This document shows positions 8,841-19,459 of a DNA stretch of 64,000 nucleotides, piece by piece. This DNA is from Romboutsia weinsteinii (GTDB lineage: Bacteria; Bacillota; Clostridia; Peptostreptococcales; Peptostreptococcaceae). A program made the translations under genes and the position numbers. Under the pieces are notes generated by a model, which worked only from the letters and a program-made list of their open reading frames with translations, was not told the origin of the DNA and searched no databases. The stretch spans positions 160,264 to 224,263 of the forward strand of contig NZ_NOJY02000001.1 in NCBI RefSeq assembly GCF_002250835.2, given 5' to 3'. How positions within the stretch are numbered: the stretch's first letter is position 1; every line of letters begins with the position of its first letter.

Positions 8841-10906
8841 TGAATAATTACCTTTTATTTGAAGTTGGTGTTGAAGAACTACCATCAAGATTTGTTAGTA
8901 GTACTTTAGAGCAAATAAAAAGCAACTTAACTAAGCAATTTAATGAAGACAGAATAGAATTTGATAATATAGAAACTTATGGAACACCAAGAAGATTAAC
9001 TTTTATAGTCAAAGGAATAAGTGAAAGACAAAGTAACTTAGAAGAAGAAGTAAAAGGACCGGCTAAGAAAATAGCGTTAGATGAAAATGGTAACTTTACT
9101 AAACCAGTACTTGGATTTATGAGAAGTAAAGGTCTTAAAGAAGAAGATGTATACTTTAAGCAAGTTGGTAAAGATGAGTATGTATTTGGAATAATAAGAC
9201 AAGAGGGTAAGAAAACTTGTGAAGTACTAAAAACAATATTACCTGAAGCTGTTAAGAATACTACATTCCCTAAATCTATGCGTTGGGGAGGAAAGAACAT
9301 AAGGTTTGCTAGGCCTATAAGATGGATAGTAACTTTATTAAATGATAATATACTAGAATTTGACTTAGAAGGAATTATATCTTCTAACGTAACAAAAGGA
9401 CATAGATTCTTAGGACAAAGCGAGTTTGAAGTTAATTCTTTAGAAGATTATCTTGCTAAATTAGAAGAGAACTATGTAATACTAGATCAAGATACAAGAA
9501 AAGAGCTTATTAAAAAGCAATGTATAGAAGTTGCAAACTCACTTGGTGGAGAAGTTGAATTCGATGAAGATTTACTTGAAGAAGTAACTCACTTAGTAGA
9601 ATATCCAACGGCTTTCTATGGTGAATTTGATGAAACTTATGCAAATCTTCCAAAGGAAGTTGTAACAACTCCGATGAAAGAACATCAAAGATACTTCCCA
9701 GTATTAAAAGATGGTAAGTTACTTCCTAACTTTATAGCAGTTAGAAATGGTAATGATTACTGTATAGATAAGGTTAAATCAGGAAATGAAAAAGTTTTAG
9801 TTGCAAGACTTGAAGATGCTCTATTCTTCTATAAAGAAGATACTAAGAGAAATTTAGAGTCTTATATAGAAAAATTAAAAACAGTTGTGTTCCAAGCAAA
9901 ACTTGGTACAGTATACGATAAAACTGTAAGAATGGAAAATTTAAGTACAAATATACTTGAAGCACTAAACTTATCTAGTGAAAAAGAAGATGCTATAAGA
10001 GCTGCTAAGTTATCTAAGGCTGACTTAGTTACAGGAATGGTATTTGAATTTACAGAGCTTCAAGGTATTATGGGTAGAGAATATGCAAAGGTAAGTGGAG
10101 AAAATGAAGCTGTAGGTGAGGCTATATTTGAACACTACCTACCAAGATTTGCAGGGGATATACTTCCTCAAACTAACCCTGGTATAGCTTTATCTATAGC
10201 TGATAAATTAGACTCTATAGCAGGTTTCTTTGCAATAGGCATACAACCAACAGGATCACAAGATCCATACGCTCTAAGACGTCAAGCATTGGGTATACTA
10301 AGTATACTAATGGATAAAAAATTAGATGTAAATATACATCAATTAGTAGGTTATACTTTAGACAACTATTCTAACCTAGAATTTAATAAAGAAGAAATAA
10401 CTACTCAAATAATAGAGTTCTTTAGAGAAAGAATCAAAAACTTATTTAGAGAATTAGGAATAAGATATGATGTTATAGATGCTGTATTAAGTTCAGATAT
10501 AAATGATATAAGTGACATGCATACTAGAGCTGTAGAGCTTAACAATTGGCTTCAAACAGATGGACTAGTAGAGATGTTAACTGCATTTAATAGAGTTTCT
10601 ACTTTGGCACAAAAAGCTACTAGCAGTGTTGTTAAAGAAGAATTATTAAAAGAAGATGCAGAAGTTAAGTTATATAATGAATTTAAAATAGTAAAATCTA
10701 CTGTTGAGAATTTATTAAATGATAAAAAATATAGTGAAGCTTTAGATGCATTTGCATCTCTAAGGCCTGTTATAGACAATATGTTTGATTCTGTAATGGT
10801 TATGGATAAAGATGAAGCTATAAAAGAGAATAGACTTGCTTTACTTAGACAGATATATGATACTATGTTAATGATTTGTGATTTATCTAAAATAGTATAC
10901 AAATAA
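8840..10906 (+). CDS. glyS: Glycyl-tRNA synthetase beta subunit
   Basis: 688 aa, normal length. It starts LLFEVGVEELPSRF, the GlyS signature, and carries the HD-like segment KADLVTGMVFEFTELQGIMGREYA and the C-terminal anticodon-binding helical region. It overlaps glyQ by one base, ensuring balanced subunit synthesis. Confidence 0.98.
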   Translation: MNNYLLFEVGVEELPSRFVSSTLEQIKSNLTKQFNEDRIEFDNIETYGTPRRLTFIVKGISERQSNLEEEVKGPAKKIALDENGNFTKPVLGFMRSKGLKEEDVYFKQVGKDEYVFGIIRQEGKKTCEVLKTILPEAVKNTTFPKSMRWGGKNIRFARPIRWIVTLLNDNILEFDLEGIISSNVTKGHRFLGQSEFEVNSLEDYLAKLEENYVILDQDTRKELIKKQCIEVANSLGGEVEFDEDLLEEVTHLVEYPTAFYGEFDETYANLPKEVVTTPMKEHQRYFPVLKDGKLLPNFIAVRNGNDYCIDKVKSGNEKVLVARLEDALFFYKEDTKRNLESYIEKLKTVVFQAKLGTVYDKTVRMENLSTNILEALNLSSEKEDAIRAAKLSKADLVTGMVFEFTELQGIMGREYAKVSGENEAVGEAIFEHYLPRFAGDILPQTNPGIALSIADKLDSIAGFFAIGIQPTGSQDPYALRRQALGILSILMDKKLDVNIHQLVGYTLDNYSNLEFNKEEITTQIIEFFRERIKNLFRELGIRYDVIDAVLSSDINDISDMHTRAVELNNWLQTDGLVEMLTAFNRVSTLAQKATSSVVKEELLKEDAEVKLYNEFKIVKSTVENLLNDKKYSEALDAFASLRPVIDNMFDSVMVMDKDEAIKENRLALLRQIYDTMLMICDLSKIVYK

Positions 10907-10920
10907 GCTTAACTGTGAAA

Positions 10921-10965
10921 TGATTGTAATATATTATTAAAATATATTACAATCATTTTTATTTT
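10921..10965 (+). terminator. Terminator after glyS
   Basis: A perfect 15-bp stem (10921-10935 with 10941-10955) is followed by TTTTTATTTTG. The next 260 bp, up to the regulator gene at 11228, are very AT-rich with no ORF of note and presumably hold that gene's promoter. Confidence 0.85.
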
Positions 10966-11227
10966 GTAGTAAAAAATAAAAAATAATGTAAAATATATTA
11001 AATATATGGAATTATATATTATAATATTAAGGTAATATAAATATTTAAATGTATTACTATGATAAATAGACCCCATTAATATACACTATATATCTTAATA
11101 ATATGTATAAATAAGTAAAAAACATCGCATTTGTATGAAAAAATATGTTTACAGAGTACCATAAATACTTATATAATATATAATATAAGTGTGGTATTAC
11201 TTGAAAAGTATAGCACAATGAAAGTAG

Positions 11228-11866
11228 GTGATTATTATTCAACTTAACCAAAGACAATTGAAAATAATTGATATAGTTAAAGAAAATGAGCCGATAACTA
11301 GTGAAAGTATTGCTGCAAGTTTAAATGTTACTCGTGCTACACTAAGATCAGACTTGGCTATATTAACTATGACAGGAATATTAGATGCAAGACCAAAGGT
11401 TGGATATTTTTACTCAGGAATTAATGAACTTAACCTATTAGGTAATAAGTTAAAAGATAAAAAAGTAGAAGACATAATGGCAATGCCAATATTATTAAAA
11501 AAAGATACAAATATATATGAAGTTATAGTTAATATGTTTTTATCTGATGTAGGTAGTATATTTATTATAGATGACAATGAAAACTTATGTGGAATTGTTT
11601 CTAGAAAAGATCTACTAAAAGCAACTATAGGTGGTGCAGATATTAATAAAATGCCTATAGGCATGATAATGACTAGGATGCCAAACATAGTAACTATAAA
11701 CAAAGAAGATGATGTTTTACTAGGTGCTAGAAAAATAATAGAGCACGAGATAGATTCTATGCCAGTAGTAGAAATAGATAAAGAAAATCAAAACTATATG
11801 AAGGTTATTGGTAGATTATCAAAAACCAATATAACTAAGCTGTTCTTAGAAATAGCAGACAATTAA
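11228..11866 (+). CDS. ccpN: HTH-CBS transcriptional regulator, CcpN/YqzB-like
   Basis: 212 aa. Residues 1-60 are a winged helix-turn-helix of the HTH_11 type (LNQRQLKIIDIVKENEPITSESIAASLNVTRATLRSDLAIL), and residues about 75-212 are two CBS domains. This is the layout of CcpN/YqzB, which represses gluconeogenic genes in Bacillus and is encoded next to ppsR. GTG start. It ends 10 bp before ppsR, so it probably controls or is co-expressed with the ppsR/ppdK switch; the targets here are inferred. Confidence 0.85.
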   Translation: MIIIQLNQRQLKIIDIVKENEPITSESIAASLNVTRATLRSDLAILTMTGILDARPKVGYFYSGINELNLLGNKLKDKKVEDIMAMPILLKKDTNIYEVIVNMFLSDVGSIFIIDDNENLCGIVSRKDLLKATIGGADINKMPIGMIMTRMPNIVTINKEDDVLLGARKIIEHEIDSMPVVEIDKENQNYMKVIGRLSKTNITKLFLEIADN

Positions 11867-11876
11867 GGAGGATTAT

Positions 11877-12713
11877 ATGGAGAATTTGATTATTTATGTA
11901 ATATCAGACTCTGTAGGAGAAACGGCTCAGCAAGTTACAAAGGCTGCCATATCACAGTTTCGTATGAAGGAAGATTACGAAATCAGAAGATTCCCTTATG
12001 TTGTAGATAAAGACTTTTTATTAGATATATTAAATAGTGGAAAAAATGAAGAAGCTATAATAGTATACACTTTAGTTGATGAAAAATTATTAAATACAGC
12101 AAAAGAATATTGTGATAAGGAAGGATTAAGTCATATTGATTTAATGTCACCTATACTTACTGAAATAGCAAATAAAACAAAATTAAAGCCTAAGAGAGAG
12201 CCTGGTATCATAAGAAAACTGGATGAATCTTACTTTAAAAGAGTAGAGGCGATTGAATTTGCAGTAAAATATGATGATGGTAAGGACCCAAGAGGTATAT
12301 TAAAATCAGATATTGTTTTACTAGGAATCTCAAGAACTTCTAAGACTCCACTTAGTATGTATTTAGCTAACAAAAACATAAAGGTAGCAAATGTACCTTT
12401 AGTACCAGAAATACCAATACCAAAGGAAGTATTTGAAATAAATCCTAAAAAGATAATAGGATTAACAAATACTCCAGAAAAACTAAATGCAATAAGACAA
12501 GAGAGACTTAAAGCTTTAGGCTTATCAAGCAATGCTAGTTATGCTAATTTAGAAAGAATACTTTCAGAATTAGATTATTCAGAGAAAGTAATGAAAAGAG
12601 TAGGATGTCCTGTGATAGACGTATCTAGTAAGGCTATTGAAGAAACAGCTGGGATAATACTAGACATAATGAAAGAAAATGGACTAAAGGTATATAAAGA
12701 AAGCGATAAATAA
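11877..12713 (+). CDS. ppsR: Pyruvate, phosphate dikinase regulatory kinase/phosphorylase
   Basis: 278 aa. It begins IIYVISDSVGETAQQV and contains the P-loop GISRTSKTPLS, both signatures of the DUF299/PpsR family. The protein uses ADP to phosphorylate PPDK on threonine, and Pi to reverse it, switching PPDK off and on. Its substrate is encoded 60 bp downstream. A strong AAGGAGG precedes the ATG. Confidence 0.95.
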   Translation: MENLIIYVISDSVGETAQQVTKAAISQFRMKEDYEIRRFPYVVDKDFLLDILNSGKNEEAIIVYTLVDEKLLNTAKEYCDKEGLSHIDLMSPILTEIANKTKLKPKREPGIIRKLDESYFKRVEAIEFAVKYDDGKDPRGILKSDIVLLGISRTSKTPLSMYLANKNIKVANVPLVPEIPIPKEVFEINPKKIIGLTNTPEKLNAIRQERLKALGLSSNASYANLERILSELDYSEKVMKRVGCPVIDVSSKAIEETAGIILDIMKENGLKVYKESDK

Positions 12714-12773
12714 AAACATACAAATGCGATGAAAACTTAACAGTTAAAATAATCTTAATGGGGTGATTATGTA

Positions 12774-15401
12774 ATGGAAAATAAATATGTTTATGATTTT
12801 AGTGAAGGAAGTAAAGAAATGAAATCTTTACTTGGAGGTAAAGGAGCTAATTTAGCAGAAATGACTAAAATAGGTTTACCAGTACCTCCAGGATTCACTA
12901 TTACAACAAAGGCTTGTAATGATTACTATGATAATGGTGAGAGTATAAGAGAAGAGATAATAAAAGAAATAGAATTACAATTAGAAAATCTAGAAAATAA
13001 TCTAGGAAAAAAACTTGGATGTAATGAAAATCCACTATTAATATCAGTACGTTCTGGTGCAGTATTTTCTATGCCTGGTATGATGGATACAATACTTAAT
13101 TTAGGTCTTAATGATATTAGTGTAGTAGCTCTTGCAAATGCTACTCAGAATGAAAGGTTTGCATACGATAGCTATAGAAGATTTATACAAATGTTTTCTG
13201 ATGTAGCTATGGATGTACCGAAATATAAATTTGAAAATATTTTAGATAGAGTAAAAGAGAGTAAAGGGTACAAATTTGATACTGATTTGACAGTAGATGA
13301 TTTAAAAGAAATAGTAGAAAAGTACCAATCGGTGTATATGAAGGAAGTAAGAAAAAAATTCCCTCAGGAACCGAGAGAGCAACTAATGCTTGCTATAAAA
13401 GCTGTATTTAAATCATGGAATAATCCACGTGCAACAGTATATCGTAGATTAAATGATATATCTCATGACCTAGGAACGGCAGTAAATATACAATCAATGG
13501 TATTTGGAAATATGGGAGAAACTAGCGGTACAGGAGTGGCATTTACTAGAAATCCATCAACAGGTGAAAATAAATTGTTTGGTGAGTTTTTAATGGATGC
13601 TCAAGGTGAAGATGTTGTTGCTGGTATAAGAACACCACAAGATATATCTACACTTAAAGAAGTTATGCCAAGCGCATACGATGAATTTGTGAAAATTACT
13701 TCTATACTTGAAGATCATTATAAAGATATGCAAGATATAGAGTTTACTATAGAAAAAGAAAGATTATTTATTTTACAAACTAGAAATGGAAAGAGAACTG
13801 CTAAGGCTGCAATCAATATTGCTGTGGATTTAGTAGAAGAAAATATAATAGATGAAAAAGAAGCTATAATGAGAATTGAGCCTAATCAATTAGATCAATT
13901 ACTACATCCTATATTTGAAAGTAGTGCACTTGAAAGTGCTAAAGTAGTAGCTCAAGGACTGCCAGCATCACCAGGAGCAGGTAGTGGTAAAGTTTATTTC
14001 AATGCAGAGGATGTTGTTGAAGCTTCTAGCAAAGGTGAAGATGTAGTATTAGTTAGGCTAGAAACATCACCAGAGGATATAGAAGGGATGATATGCGCTC
14101 AAGGTATACTTACTGCAAGAGGTGGTATGACTTCTCACGCAGCAGTTGTGGCTCGTGGTATGGGTAAATGTTGTGTAGCAGGATGTAGTGAGATAAAGGT
14201 GGATGAATACAACAAAGAAATTAGGATAGATGATATAGTTATAAAAGAAGGTGACTATATCTCTCTTGATGGCTCAACTGGTTGTGTTTATTTAGGTGAA
14301 GTTAAAAAGACTGAAGTTGCTTTAACAGGTAATTTTGAGAAATTAATGAACTGGGTAGATAAATATAAAACTATGATGGTAAGAACTAATGCAGATAACC
14401 CGAGAGATGCTAAAGCTGCTATAAAATTTGGTGCAGAAGGTATAGGGTTATGTAGAACAGAGCATATGTTCTTTGATGAAGATAGAATACCAGCTGTTAG
14501 AGAGATGATATTAGCTAAAACTTTAGAACAAAGGTTAGTAGCATTAGATAAATTACTTCCTATGCAAAGAGAAGATTTTATAGAAATGTTCAAAGTGATG
14601 GATGGAAAAGCAGTAAATATAAGATTATTGGACCCACCACTTCATGAATTCTTACCTCATGATGATGAATCAATAAAAGCACTTGCAAAGACTATGAACA
14701 TTGAAGTTAATGAGATTAAAAAGAGAATAGTTGATTTATCTGAATTTAACCCGATGTTAGGCCATAGAGGTTGTAGACTTGCAGTAACATATCCTGAAAT
14801 ATGTGAGATGCAAGCTAAAGCAATAATTCAAGGTGCAATAGAAGCTACTAAACAAGGTGCAAAGGTACATCCTGAAATAATGATACCTTTAGTGGGTGAA
14901 GTTAAAGAGTTTAAATTAATAAGAGATATGATAAAAGCTACAGTAGATAGAATAATTGAAGAGGAAGATATAGATATTGAATATACAATAGGTACTATGA
15001 TAGAAATACCTAGAGCATGCTTAACGGCAGATGAGATAGCTTTAGAAGCCGATTTCTTTAGCTTTGGGACAAATGATTTAACTCAAATGGGATTCGGTTA
15101 CTCAAGAGATGATTCAGGTAAGTTCTTAGGTGAGTATGTAAATAAAGAAATATTAGAAAAAGATCCATTCCAAGTACTAGATCAAAAAGGAATAGGTAAA
15201 CTTGTAAAGATGGGTGTAGAGCTAGGTAAGTCTGTTAAACCAGAGATAAAGTTAGGAATATGTGGAGAACATGGCGGAGAGCCTTCATCAGTTGAGTTCT
15301 GTTATAATATAGGACTAGACTATGTATCTTGTTCACCATATAGAGTACCAATAGCTAGACTTGCAGCAGCGCAAGCTTCTATAAAAAATCCTAGAAACTA
15401 A
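12774..15401 (+). CDS. ppdK: Pyruvate, phosphate dikinase
   Basis: 875 aa, the standard length. The N-terminal ATP-grasp half starts YDFSEGSKEMKSLLGGKGANLAEM. The phosphohistidine domain has LTARGGMTSHAAVVARGMGKCCVAGC (catalytic His in TSHAA). The C-terminal PEP-utilising barrel has GLCRTEHMF and a catalytic cysteine region (LGICGEHGG). It interconverts pyruvate+ATP+Pi and PEP+AMP+PPi. It is regulated by PpsR encoded just upstream. Confidence 0.98.
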   Translation: MENKYVYDFSEGSKEMKSLLGGKGANLAEMTKIGLPVPPGFTITTKACNDYYDNGESIREEIIKEIELQLENLENNLGKKLGCNENPLLISVRSGAVFSMPGMMDTILNLGLNDISVVALANATQNERFAYDSYRRFIQMFSDVAMDVPKYKFENILDRVKESKGYKFDTDLTVDDLKEIVEKYQSVYMKEVRKKFPQEPREQLMLAIKAVFKSWNNPRATVYRRLNDISHDLGTAVNIQSMVFGNMGETSGTGVAFTRNPSTGENKLFGEFLMDAQGEDVVAGIRTPQDISTLKEVMPSAYDEFVKITSILEDHYKDMQDIEFTIEKERLFILQTRNGKRTAKAAINIAVDLVEENIIDEKEAIMRIEPNQLDQLLHPIFESSALESAKVVAQGLPASPGAGSGKVYFNAEDVVEASSKGEDVVLVRLETSPEDIEGMICAQGILTARGGMTSHAAVVARGMGKCCVAGCSEIKVDEYNKEIRIDDIVIKEGDYISLDGSTGCVYLGEVKKTEVALTGNFEKLMNWVDKYKTMMVRTNADNPRDAKAAIKFGAEGIGLCRTEHMFFDEDRIPAVREMILAKTLEQRLVALDKLLPMQREDFIEMFKVMDGKAVNIRLLDPPLHEFLPHDDESIKALAKTMNIEVNEIKKRIVDLSEFNPMLGHRGCRLAVTYPEICEMQAKAIIQGAIEATKQGAKVHPEIMIPLVGEVKEFKLIRDMIKATVDRIIEEEDIDIEYTIGTMIEIPRACLTADEIALEADFFSFGTNDLTQMGFGYSRDDSGKFLGEYVNKEILEKDPFQVLDQKGIGKLVKMGVELGKSVKPEIKLGICGEHGGEPSSVEFCYNIGLDYVSCSPYRVPIARLAAAQASIKNPRN

Positions 15402-15411
15402 ATATTAAAAT

Positions 15412-15490
15412 AAACCTCCTTTATAAAATCGAAGGTATATGAAACTTATTTGAGTTTATATGCATAGATTAATAGAGGAGGTTTTAATTT
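15412..15490 (+). terminator. Branched terminator after ppdK
   Basis: AAACCTCCT (15412-15420) pairs with AGGAGGTTT (15476-15484), enclosing a second small stem (ATATGAAAC with GTTTATAT), then TTAATTTT. It separates ppdK from the zinc-ribbon gene. Confidence 0.6.
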
Positions 15491-15510
15491 TATAAAGGGG
15501 GGAGTCTATT

Positions 15511-15759
15511 ATGATAAAATGCCCAAGATGTGGAAAAGATGTATCTTCAAGACCTGGTACGATTTGCCCAAGATGTGGGCTAAAGGTATCTGAAGTTACT
15601 TCTAAAGCAAGATGTCCTGAGCCTAGTTGTAGAGCTATAGTATCTAAAAAGTTAGAGTATTGTCCAAAATGTGGATGTAAATTAAAAGGATATAACTTCA
15701 CGGAAATAATTAAAATGGCAAGATGTAAAATAGATGAAACTTTTGATAATAAAGAATAA
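15511..15759 (+). CDS. Small zinc-ribbon protein
   Basis: 82 aa. Three C-x2-C pairs (CPRCG, CPRCG, CPKCGC) plus a CPEPSC pair suggest two zinc ribbons in tandem over residues 1-58, followed by a short basic/acidic tail. AAAGGGGGGAG lies before the ATG. It is flanked by its own terminator, so it is monocistronic. Such clostridial double-ribbon proteins have no known function; an RNA or protein adaptor role is a guess. Confidence 0.75.
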   Translation: MIKCPRCGKDVSSRPGTICPRCGLKVSEVTSKARCPEPSCRAIVSKKLEYCPKCGCKLKGYNFTEIIKMARCKIDETFDNKE

Positions 15760-15786
15760 AGGTTGCTAGTATTAGCAACCTTATTT
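15760..15786 (+). terminator. Terminator after the zinc-ribbon gene
   Basis: AAGGTTGCTA pairs with TAGCAACCTT around a GTAT loop region, followed by ATTTTA. The 180 bp between here and topB (minus strand) hold nothing convincing. Confidence 0.8.
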
Positions 15787-15969
15787 TAAGCTTATGAAGA
15801 TTTGAGCAAGCTTAATAAATAATAGAATTGATTCGTACGTAGCACTATTCACTTAGACTAAAGTGATAGTATAACCAAAGTAAGTAAATCGAAATTCTCT
15901 ATGAAAGGAGTAATATATGAAAAGAATATTTTATTCTAAAATCATAATATGCAACTGCTCTCAATTTTG

Positions 15970-18165
15970 TTACTTCTCAATTTCCATATCCCAACCAAAA
16001 TATCCATTATCTTTTTTACTATATTTTAATATAGCATCAAACTTATTTCCTTGTTTTGATGTTAGGGATTTAACTTTAGTTTGACCATTTTTTAATATGC
16101 TCTTTACCATAGTTTTATTAGGTTTCTTCTTATAAAATTCTAGATATTTATCATTTTTCCATATTGCAAATTTACATTCTTTGTAATTTTCACATATGTA
16201 TCCTTTTTCGAATTCAGTAACATCACCTTGGCATATTGGACACTTACCCAATGAATCATTTTTAACATCTGAGGCACTACTTTTTGATGGAGATGCTTTA
16301 GATACATTTTTAGAGGTAGATTTAGATGATTCCTTTGTAAACTTCTTAGTCTTAGGGTTATAAACATAGTTTTCAGTGCTAATATTTTTAGGTCTATCAT
16401 ACTGTATTACACCTACATTTTTGACTATAAAGCTCATTATATTAGTTAAATACTCTTTTCTAGTAAACTCTCCTTTTTGAATATCACTTAAACTTTTTTC
16501 AAGTTTACCTGTATAATCAACGTCAAATAAGTCTTTAACTGGAAAAATCTCAACTAAGTTTTTACCTAGGTCTGTTATAAAATAAGACTTACCTTTTTTT
16601 CCAACATAGCCAACCTGAGAAATCTTTTTAAGTACGTCAGCACGAGTAGCAGATGTACCTATAGAATAGCCTGACAAAACAGCAGTATCATCATCAGAAA
16701 CATTTTTACCACAGTTTTTCATAGCTTTAAGTAAAGTATCCTCAGTATAAGATTTTGGAGGTGTAGTTTGCTTTGTTAGAGGTTTTATTTCTAACACATC
16801 TACAGTATCATTTTTATTTACCATTGGTAGTAAATCATCTTTTTCCTCTTTTTTATAAACCTCTAGATACCCCTTACTCTTAAGCACTTTTCCTTTGGTT
16901 AAGAAAATATGATTATCTACATCAGTCTTTATTTCAGTATTTTCATATTCTGCAGGTGGCATAAAGTTTGCGATAAATCTATCTTTTATTGCATTATAAA
17001 CTATCTGTTCATCAGGAGTAAGAGAATTTGGAATTATATAAGTTGGCATAATAGCACTATGGCTATCTACTTTTGAAGAGTCAAATACTCTTTTAGTTTT
17101 TGCAAACTTAATTTTATCTGCATACTCTAATCCCATTTTTAGCTTGTCTAAAGTTTGAGAAGCCTTAGTAGCTAAACTTTCCTCAAGGTATATAGAATCA
17201 GTTCTAGGATAAGTAATGTATCCACCCTTACCTTTACCTTCATAAAGGGATTGACATACGTTTAAAACTTTATCTGACGTAAAATTAGAAAACTTAGATG
17301 TTATATATCCTTGAAGTGAAGTTAAACTGAAAAGTTTAGGAGCATATTCTTTAGACATAGACACCTTCTTATCAGAAATAGTTCCTGTATTAGAAGTAAT
17401 GCTATTAATAATGCTGTTTGCTTCTTCAATAGTATCAAATTTATTTTCTTTTCCTTTTATATACTTTCCTTTATACTTACCATTCTCACATTCAAACTGA
17501 CCTTCTATTTCGTAGTAAGTTTTTGGAACAAAGTTTAGTATCTCCATATCCCTATCGTAGACTAGCTTTACTGTTGGGAGTATTACACGACCAATATTTA
17601 ATAGTTTTCCATTTCCATATTTTAATGTTGCAACAGATGTGAAGTTTATTCCTATTAGCCAATCTGTAATAAGTCTAGTATATCCTGCAGCTTGAAGGTT
17701 TCTCATCTCACTATCGTCTTTTAGGTTTTTTAGACCTCTAGTAATGTCTTCAGGAGTCCATTCATTAACTAAAATCCTTTTTACAGGTTTTCTATTTTTT
17801 GCTAATAAAAATACTAAAAATGAGATAAGTTCTCCCTCTCTATCATTATCTGTTGCGTTAATTACATATTCTATGTCATCTCTATTTAGCAGCTTTTTTA
17901 CAATATCAAACTGCTTCTTTTTTGAAGGATCTACCTTAAATTTAAATTTATCACTCGGGATAAATGGAAAGTTATCCATTTTCCAAGACCCAGAATATTT
18001 ATCTTTATCATAATCTTTCATATCATATAAAGCGACCAAATGACCAACCGCATAAGTTATAACGTATCCATTGCCCTCAAAATATCCATCTTGTCTAGTC
18101 TTTGCACCTAGAAATGATGCTATAGTTTTTGCAACGGATGGCTTTTCCGCTAATATAAGTTTCAT
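15970..18165 (-). CDS. topB: DNA topoisomerase III (type IA)
   Basis: 731 aa. An N-terminal Toprim domain (MKLILAEKPSVAKTIASFLG; TDNDREGELI near residue 110) is followed by the type IA core with the catalytic tyrosine in GGYITYPRTDS (about residue 320). The C-terminus carries a single zinc ribbon (CPICQGDV...CENYKECKF). A Ser/Lys-rich linker precedes it. It relaxes negatively supercoiled DNA and decatenates. A good AAAGGAGG-type site lies upstream on the minus strand. Monocistronic. Confidence 0.95.
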   Translation of the reverse strand: MKLILAEKPSVAKTIASFLGAKTRQDGYFEGNGYVITYAVGHLVALYDMKDYDKDKYSGSWKMDNFPFIPSDKFKFKVDPSKKKQFDIVKKLLNRDDIEYVINATDNDREGELISFLVFLLAKNRKPVKRILVNEWTPEDITRGLKNLKDDSEMRNLQAAGYTRLITDWLIGINFTSVATLKYGNGKLLNIGRVILPTVKLVYDRDMEILNFVPKTYYEIEGQFECENGKYKGKYIKGKENKFDTIEEANSIINSITSNTGTISDKKVSMSKEYAPKLFSLTSLQGYITSKFSNFTSDKVLNVCQSLYEGKGKGGYITYPRTDSIYLEESLATKASQTLDKLKMGLEYADKIKFAKTKRVFDSSKVDSHSAIMPTYIIPNSLTPDEQIVYNAIKDRFIANFMPPAEYENTEIKTDVDNHIFLTKGKVLKSKGYLEVYKKEEKDDLLPMVNKNDTVDVLEIKPLTKQTTPPKSYTEDTLLKAMKNCGKNVSDDDTAVLSGYSIGTSATRADVLKKISQVGYVGKKGKSYFITDLGKNLVEIFPVKDLFDVDYTGKLEKSLSDIQKGEFTRKEYLTNIMSFIVKNVGVIQYDRPKNISTENYVYNPKTKKFTKESSKSTSKNVSKASPSKSSASDVKNDSLGKCPICQGDVTEFEKGYICENYKECKFAIWKNDKYLEFYKKKPNKTMVKSILKNGQTKVKSLTSKQGNKFDAILKYSKKDNGYFGWDMEIEK

Positions 18166-18229
18166 ATATAGCCTCCTTTCAAAATGCTATTATATATTAT
18201 CACAAAAAAAGAAAAGACTGCAAGACAGT

Positions 18230-18886
18230 CTAAAAATTATAATTGAAATTATTATTTTTATTAGTTAAACCTCTTAGATAAAAATCTACTGATTTACCGA
18301 TTTGAGACTCATCTAGTAATTGTACAAATGATATGTGGTTTACATGGTTAGGATTAGAATGTTTCATATGAAAATTTAATGTAGGGCCAGATATAGTACA
18401 TGCTGAATCTGATGATATAAAAATTCTTTGAGTATCAGATAATGAAGTGAAAATTTCATAAGTCTTAGATTGGTGTACTAAATAAGACTCACTAATAATA
18501 TTTTCTAATTTAGGAAAGTCTTTATATATGCTAGATAAATAATTTGATTTTGTTAAATTATCTAAGTCACTACTATATCCGCCTAATATTATATATACAT
18601 TTTCTGGGGATAAATTTTTAAATGTAAGTATGAGATTTTTTGTGAGTTCACTTATATTAATAGGAAAGTATACATATAGGAGATGCTGATCATCAACGAC
18701 AATATTAAAATAATCTAATAAATTTGAAATATAAAGAATATCTATATTTGAGTTGTATAAGTCTTTTTTTAGATCACTATAAATTAAATATAAATTACCG
18801 TGTAAATTAAAATCATAAAGAACCTCAAGTTTTTGTTTCATCCAAGGAATAGGCGATACCTTTATTGAATGATTTGAATTAATCAT
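18230..18886 (-). CDS. Unknown 218-aa protein
   Basis: 218 aa on the minus strand, ATG with AGGAGGATAAT upstream. No recognised domain. The sequence alternates beta-like stretches (LHGNLYLIYSD, NIDILYISNLLDYFNIVVDD, ENVYIILGGYSSD) with helices, an alpha/beta impression. Two cysteines at most. No signal peptide or membrane helix. It lies between topB and dut, both diverging from it or parallel, with no shared operon evidence. Lineage-specific hypothetical. Confidence 0.6.
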   Translation of the reverse strand: MINSNHSIKVSPIPWMKQKLEVLYDFNLHGNLYLIYSDLKKDLYNSNIDILYISNLLDYFNIVVDDQHLLYVYFPINISELTKNLILTFKNLSPENVYIILGGYSSDLDNLTKSNYLSSIYKDFPKLENIISESYLVHQSKTYEIFTSLSDTQRIFISSDSACTISGPTLNFHMKHSNPNHVNHISFVQLLDESQIGKSVDFYLRGLTNKNNNFNYNF

Positions 18887-18980
18887 AATTATCCTCCTAA
18901 AATTATATTTATAAAAACTATATTTATTAAAATATATTGGGTATATAATAGATATATGAAAATAAAAAGGAGATATTAGA

Positions 18981-19412
18981 ATGTATACACTAAAGATAAA
19001 AAAACTAAATAAAGAAGCTATATTACCAAACTTTGCTCATAAGGGTGATGCAGGTATGGATTTATACTCAGTGGAAGATGTAGTTATACCTTCTGGAGAA
19101 TCAAGGCTTATTAAAACAGGTATATCTCTAGAACTACCTAAAATGACAGAAGCTCAAGTAAGACCAAGAAGTGGACTTGCTTTAAAAAATTCAATAACAG
19201 TTTTAAACACTCCTGGAACTATAGATGAAGGATATAGGGGTGAAGTTGGAGTGATATTAATCAACCACGGTAAAGAGGATTTTACAGTTACAAAACATAT
19301 GAAAATTGCTCAGATGGTATTAAAACCAATTTATGAGGTAAATATAGTTGAAGCCAATGAACTTAGTGATAGTGAAAGAGGAATAGGTGGATTTGGATCT
19401 ACAGGAGTATAA
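18981..19412 (+). CDS. dut: dUTP diphosphatase (dUTPase)
   Basis: 143 aa trimeric dUTPase. The motifs are present in order: GDAGMDLYS (I), RPRSGLA (II), [22 protein letters not shown] (III), RIAQ-like KIAQMV (IV) and [10 protein letters not shown] (V). It hydrolyses dUTP to dUMP and PPi, limiting uracil in DNA. AAAAGGAGAT lies before the ATG and a TATAAT box at 18944-18949. Confidence 0.97.
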   Translation: MYTLKIKKLNKEAILPNFAHKGDAGMDLYSVEDVVIPSGESRLIKTGISLELPKMTEAQVRPRSGLALKNSITVLNTPGTIDEGYRGEVGVILINHGKEDFTVTKHMKIAQMVLKPIYEVNIVEANELSDSERGIGGFGSTGV

Positions 19413-19418
19413 ATATGA

Positions 19419-19459
19419 TGGCAGTCTAAAAAGGTTTACTTTTAAGGCTGTCTATTTTT
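19419..19459 (+). terminator. Terminator after dut
   Basis: GGCAGTCTAAAAA pairs, with one mismatch and wobble pairs, with TTTTAAGGCTGTC, followed by TATTTTTG. Confidence 0.65.

Noticed and set aside
15918..16085. Plus-strand ORF antisense to the end of topB with AAAGGAG upstream
   Set aside because: It is antisense to the conserved topB C-terminus and has no recognisable features; probably chance.
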